Below, piece after piece: positions 63,090 to 64,000 of a stretch of 64,000 nt of DNA. The DNA lies in contig OZ244987.1 in NCBI GenBank assembly GCA_965223105.1, positions 868,001 through 932,000 of the forward strand, given 5' to 3'. The position numbers and the translations under genes are program-made. Under the pieces are notes generated by a model, which was not told where the DNA came from, did not search any database, and was given only the letters and a program-made list of their open reading frames with translations. Numbering within the stretch: position 1 is the stretch's first letter; each line of letters starts with the position of its first letter. The DNA comes from JABDMH01 sp965223105 (GTDB lineage Bacteria > Bacteroidota > Bacteroidia > Chitinophagales > Saprospiraceae).

Positions 63090-64000
63090 CTAGAAATTGA
63101 CCGTTACACCACCAGTAAACATTCGCAACTGCGGGTATGATGAAAATGCATTGGTTGCGCGGGGTTCACGTTCGGGATCAAAACCCACGTAATCAGTAAT
63201 GGTAAATAAATTGGTGCCGTTTATATACACCCTTAGACTTTCCAGGAAATTATTCTGAAACATTCGAGATGGAAAATTATATCCTATTTGTAGATTTTTC
63301 AATCGCAAGTAACTGCGATCAGAAATAAACCACGAATGATTTACATTGTGGTTAACACCACCATTTCCAATATGAATTCTCGGTAATGAGGCATCCGGAT
63401 TTTCTGGTGTCCAGCGATCTCGCCAAATGGTTGAAACTCCTCCACTATTGGCAAATGGTGCAAAGATCCTTCCGGTTTCAAATACCTGGGCATCTCCAAT
63501 TCCCTGAAACAAAGCCGCGATATCAAATCCCTTGTACTGTGCGTTGATATTAAATCCGTATATCCACGTAGGATTGTCTTGGCCTAGTACTGTGCGATCA
63601 TCCGGCGTGATTTCTCCATCTCCATCCAGATCTTCATAACGCAAATCTCCAGGTGACGGTGTAGCAAAGGATGATTGGTCCGGAGCAGCATCAATCTCTG
63701 CCTGGCTTTGGAAAATGCCTATGGCATTCAGTCCGTACAAGGCATTGATTGGGGCACCGCGTTGAATAATGAAAGCACCTTGTATGACACGATCTGCTTC
63801 ACCAGAAAGACTGGGATCAATACTGACGACTTCACTTACTACGTGGGTTAAGTTGCCACCGGCTGAAAGGGTGAAGTTGCCAAATTTCTGCCGGTAGTTG
63901 GCGTAAATTTCCCAACCGCGGTTTTCTACCTCAGCAATGTTGACGGTTGTTGGGGTACGTACACCGGTCACGGCTGGATTGTTTTGATTGAAAAGAATAT
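63090..64000 (-). CDS. SusC/RagA family TonB-linked transporter, C-terminal part (runs off right edge)
   Basis: The frame is open to the window end, giving about 303 codons. The sequence (LFNQNNPAVTGVRTPTTVNI, then AEVENRGWEIYANYRQ) enters at the typical inner barrel segment of SusC proteins. It continues with GDLRYEDLDGDGEITPDDRT and LGQDNPTWIYGFNINAQYKG, and closes with LRLKNLQIGYNFPSRMFQ and a final strand MFTGGVTVNF with terminal phenylalanine. The plug and N-terminal domains lie outside. Partner of the SusD at 61465. Its regulator could be the LacI protein at 53944, but this is only by proximity. Confidence 0.95.
   Translation of the reverse strand, partial: ILFNQNNPAVTGVRTPTTVNIAEVENRGWEIYANYRQKFGNFTLSAGGNLTHVVSEVVSIDPSLSGEADRVIQGAFIIQRGAPINALYGLNAIGIFQSQAEIDAAPDQSSFATPSPGDLRYEDLDGDGEITPDDRTVLGQDNPTWIYGFNINAQYKGFDIAALFQGIGDAQVFETGRIFAPFANSGGVSTIWRDRWTPENPDASLPRIHIGNGGVNHNVNHSWFISDRSYLRLKNLQIGYNFPSRMFQNNFLESLRVYINGTNLFTITDYVGFDPEREPRATNAFSSYPQLRMFTGGVTVNF

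Overview
The window looks like a chromosome segment of a marine or otherwise polysaccharide-degrading member of the Bacteroidota, probably near the Saprospirales; this placement is inferred from gene content, not from a marker gene. Supporting signs are two SusC/SusD pairs, five proteins with type IX secretion (T9SS) C-terminal sorting domains (four type A, one type B), LacI-family regulators next to nutrient-uptake genes, TAnnTTTG-type promoter boxes, scarce Shine-Dalgarno sequences and moderate GC. No rRNA, tRNA, CRISPR array, intact insertion sequence or prophage was seen.

1-3.0 kb: the C-terminal end of a sulfatase, a small membrane protein, the tail of a decayed alpha/beta hydrolase, a DoxX protein and a secreted beta-lactamase-fold serine hydrolase. 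The hydrolase is bracketed by copies of a palindromic repeat (core CAAGGGGTC...GACCCCTTG).

3.0-15.5 kb: a carbohydrate-uptake island on the minus strand (SusC, SusD, PmoA-like DUF6807 protein, Tat-exported Gfo/Idh/MocA oxidoreductase, then a sortilin-type propeller protein). A divergent LacI-family gene faces it. A perfect 34-bp palindrome sits between the two and overlaps the predicted susC promoter, so it is very likely the LacI operator.

15.9-26.7 kb: a loose set of single genes (GlsB/YeaQ membrane protein, second Gfo/Idh/MocA oxidoreductase, VOC protein, an unknown lipoprotein, a heparinase-like lyase, acyl-CoA dehydrogenase, cyanophycinase-like peptidase, DUF1059 protein, small membrane protein) separated by long spacers that seem gene-free or hold decayed fragments.

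27.0-34.9 kb: a large envelope protein combining a HExxH...WFREG metallopeptidase-like domain, a propeller and a probable beta-barrel, then a tripartite exporter operon (ABC, HlyD, TolC). The ABC nucleotide-binding domain keeps Walker A but departs from consensus at the Q-loop, signature, Walker B and H-loop. This is the most unusual block in the window.

35.2-45.4 kb: housekeeping and stress genes: pyruvate phosphate dikinase with two small downstream genes, a YceI / outer-membrane barrel / YceI set, a Rho-binding antiterminator (Rof) gene overlapping a PLP decarboxylase gene, 3-methyladenine DNA glycosylase I and an ECF sigma factor.

45.5-64 kb: mostly secreted proteins. There is a six-repeat Fn3 protein, a PIF1-like helicase, a cytochrome c / copper monooxygenase-like / T9SS fusion, a fatty acid desaturase, a second LacI regulator, a vanadium haloperoxidase-like protein with a calcium-binding segment, a type B T9SS protein, an FG-GAP/ASPIC protein, and a second SusD/SusC pair that runs off the right edge. 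A nested direct-repeat patch lies at 57.5-57.8 kb.
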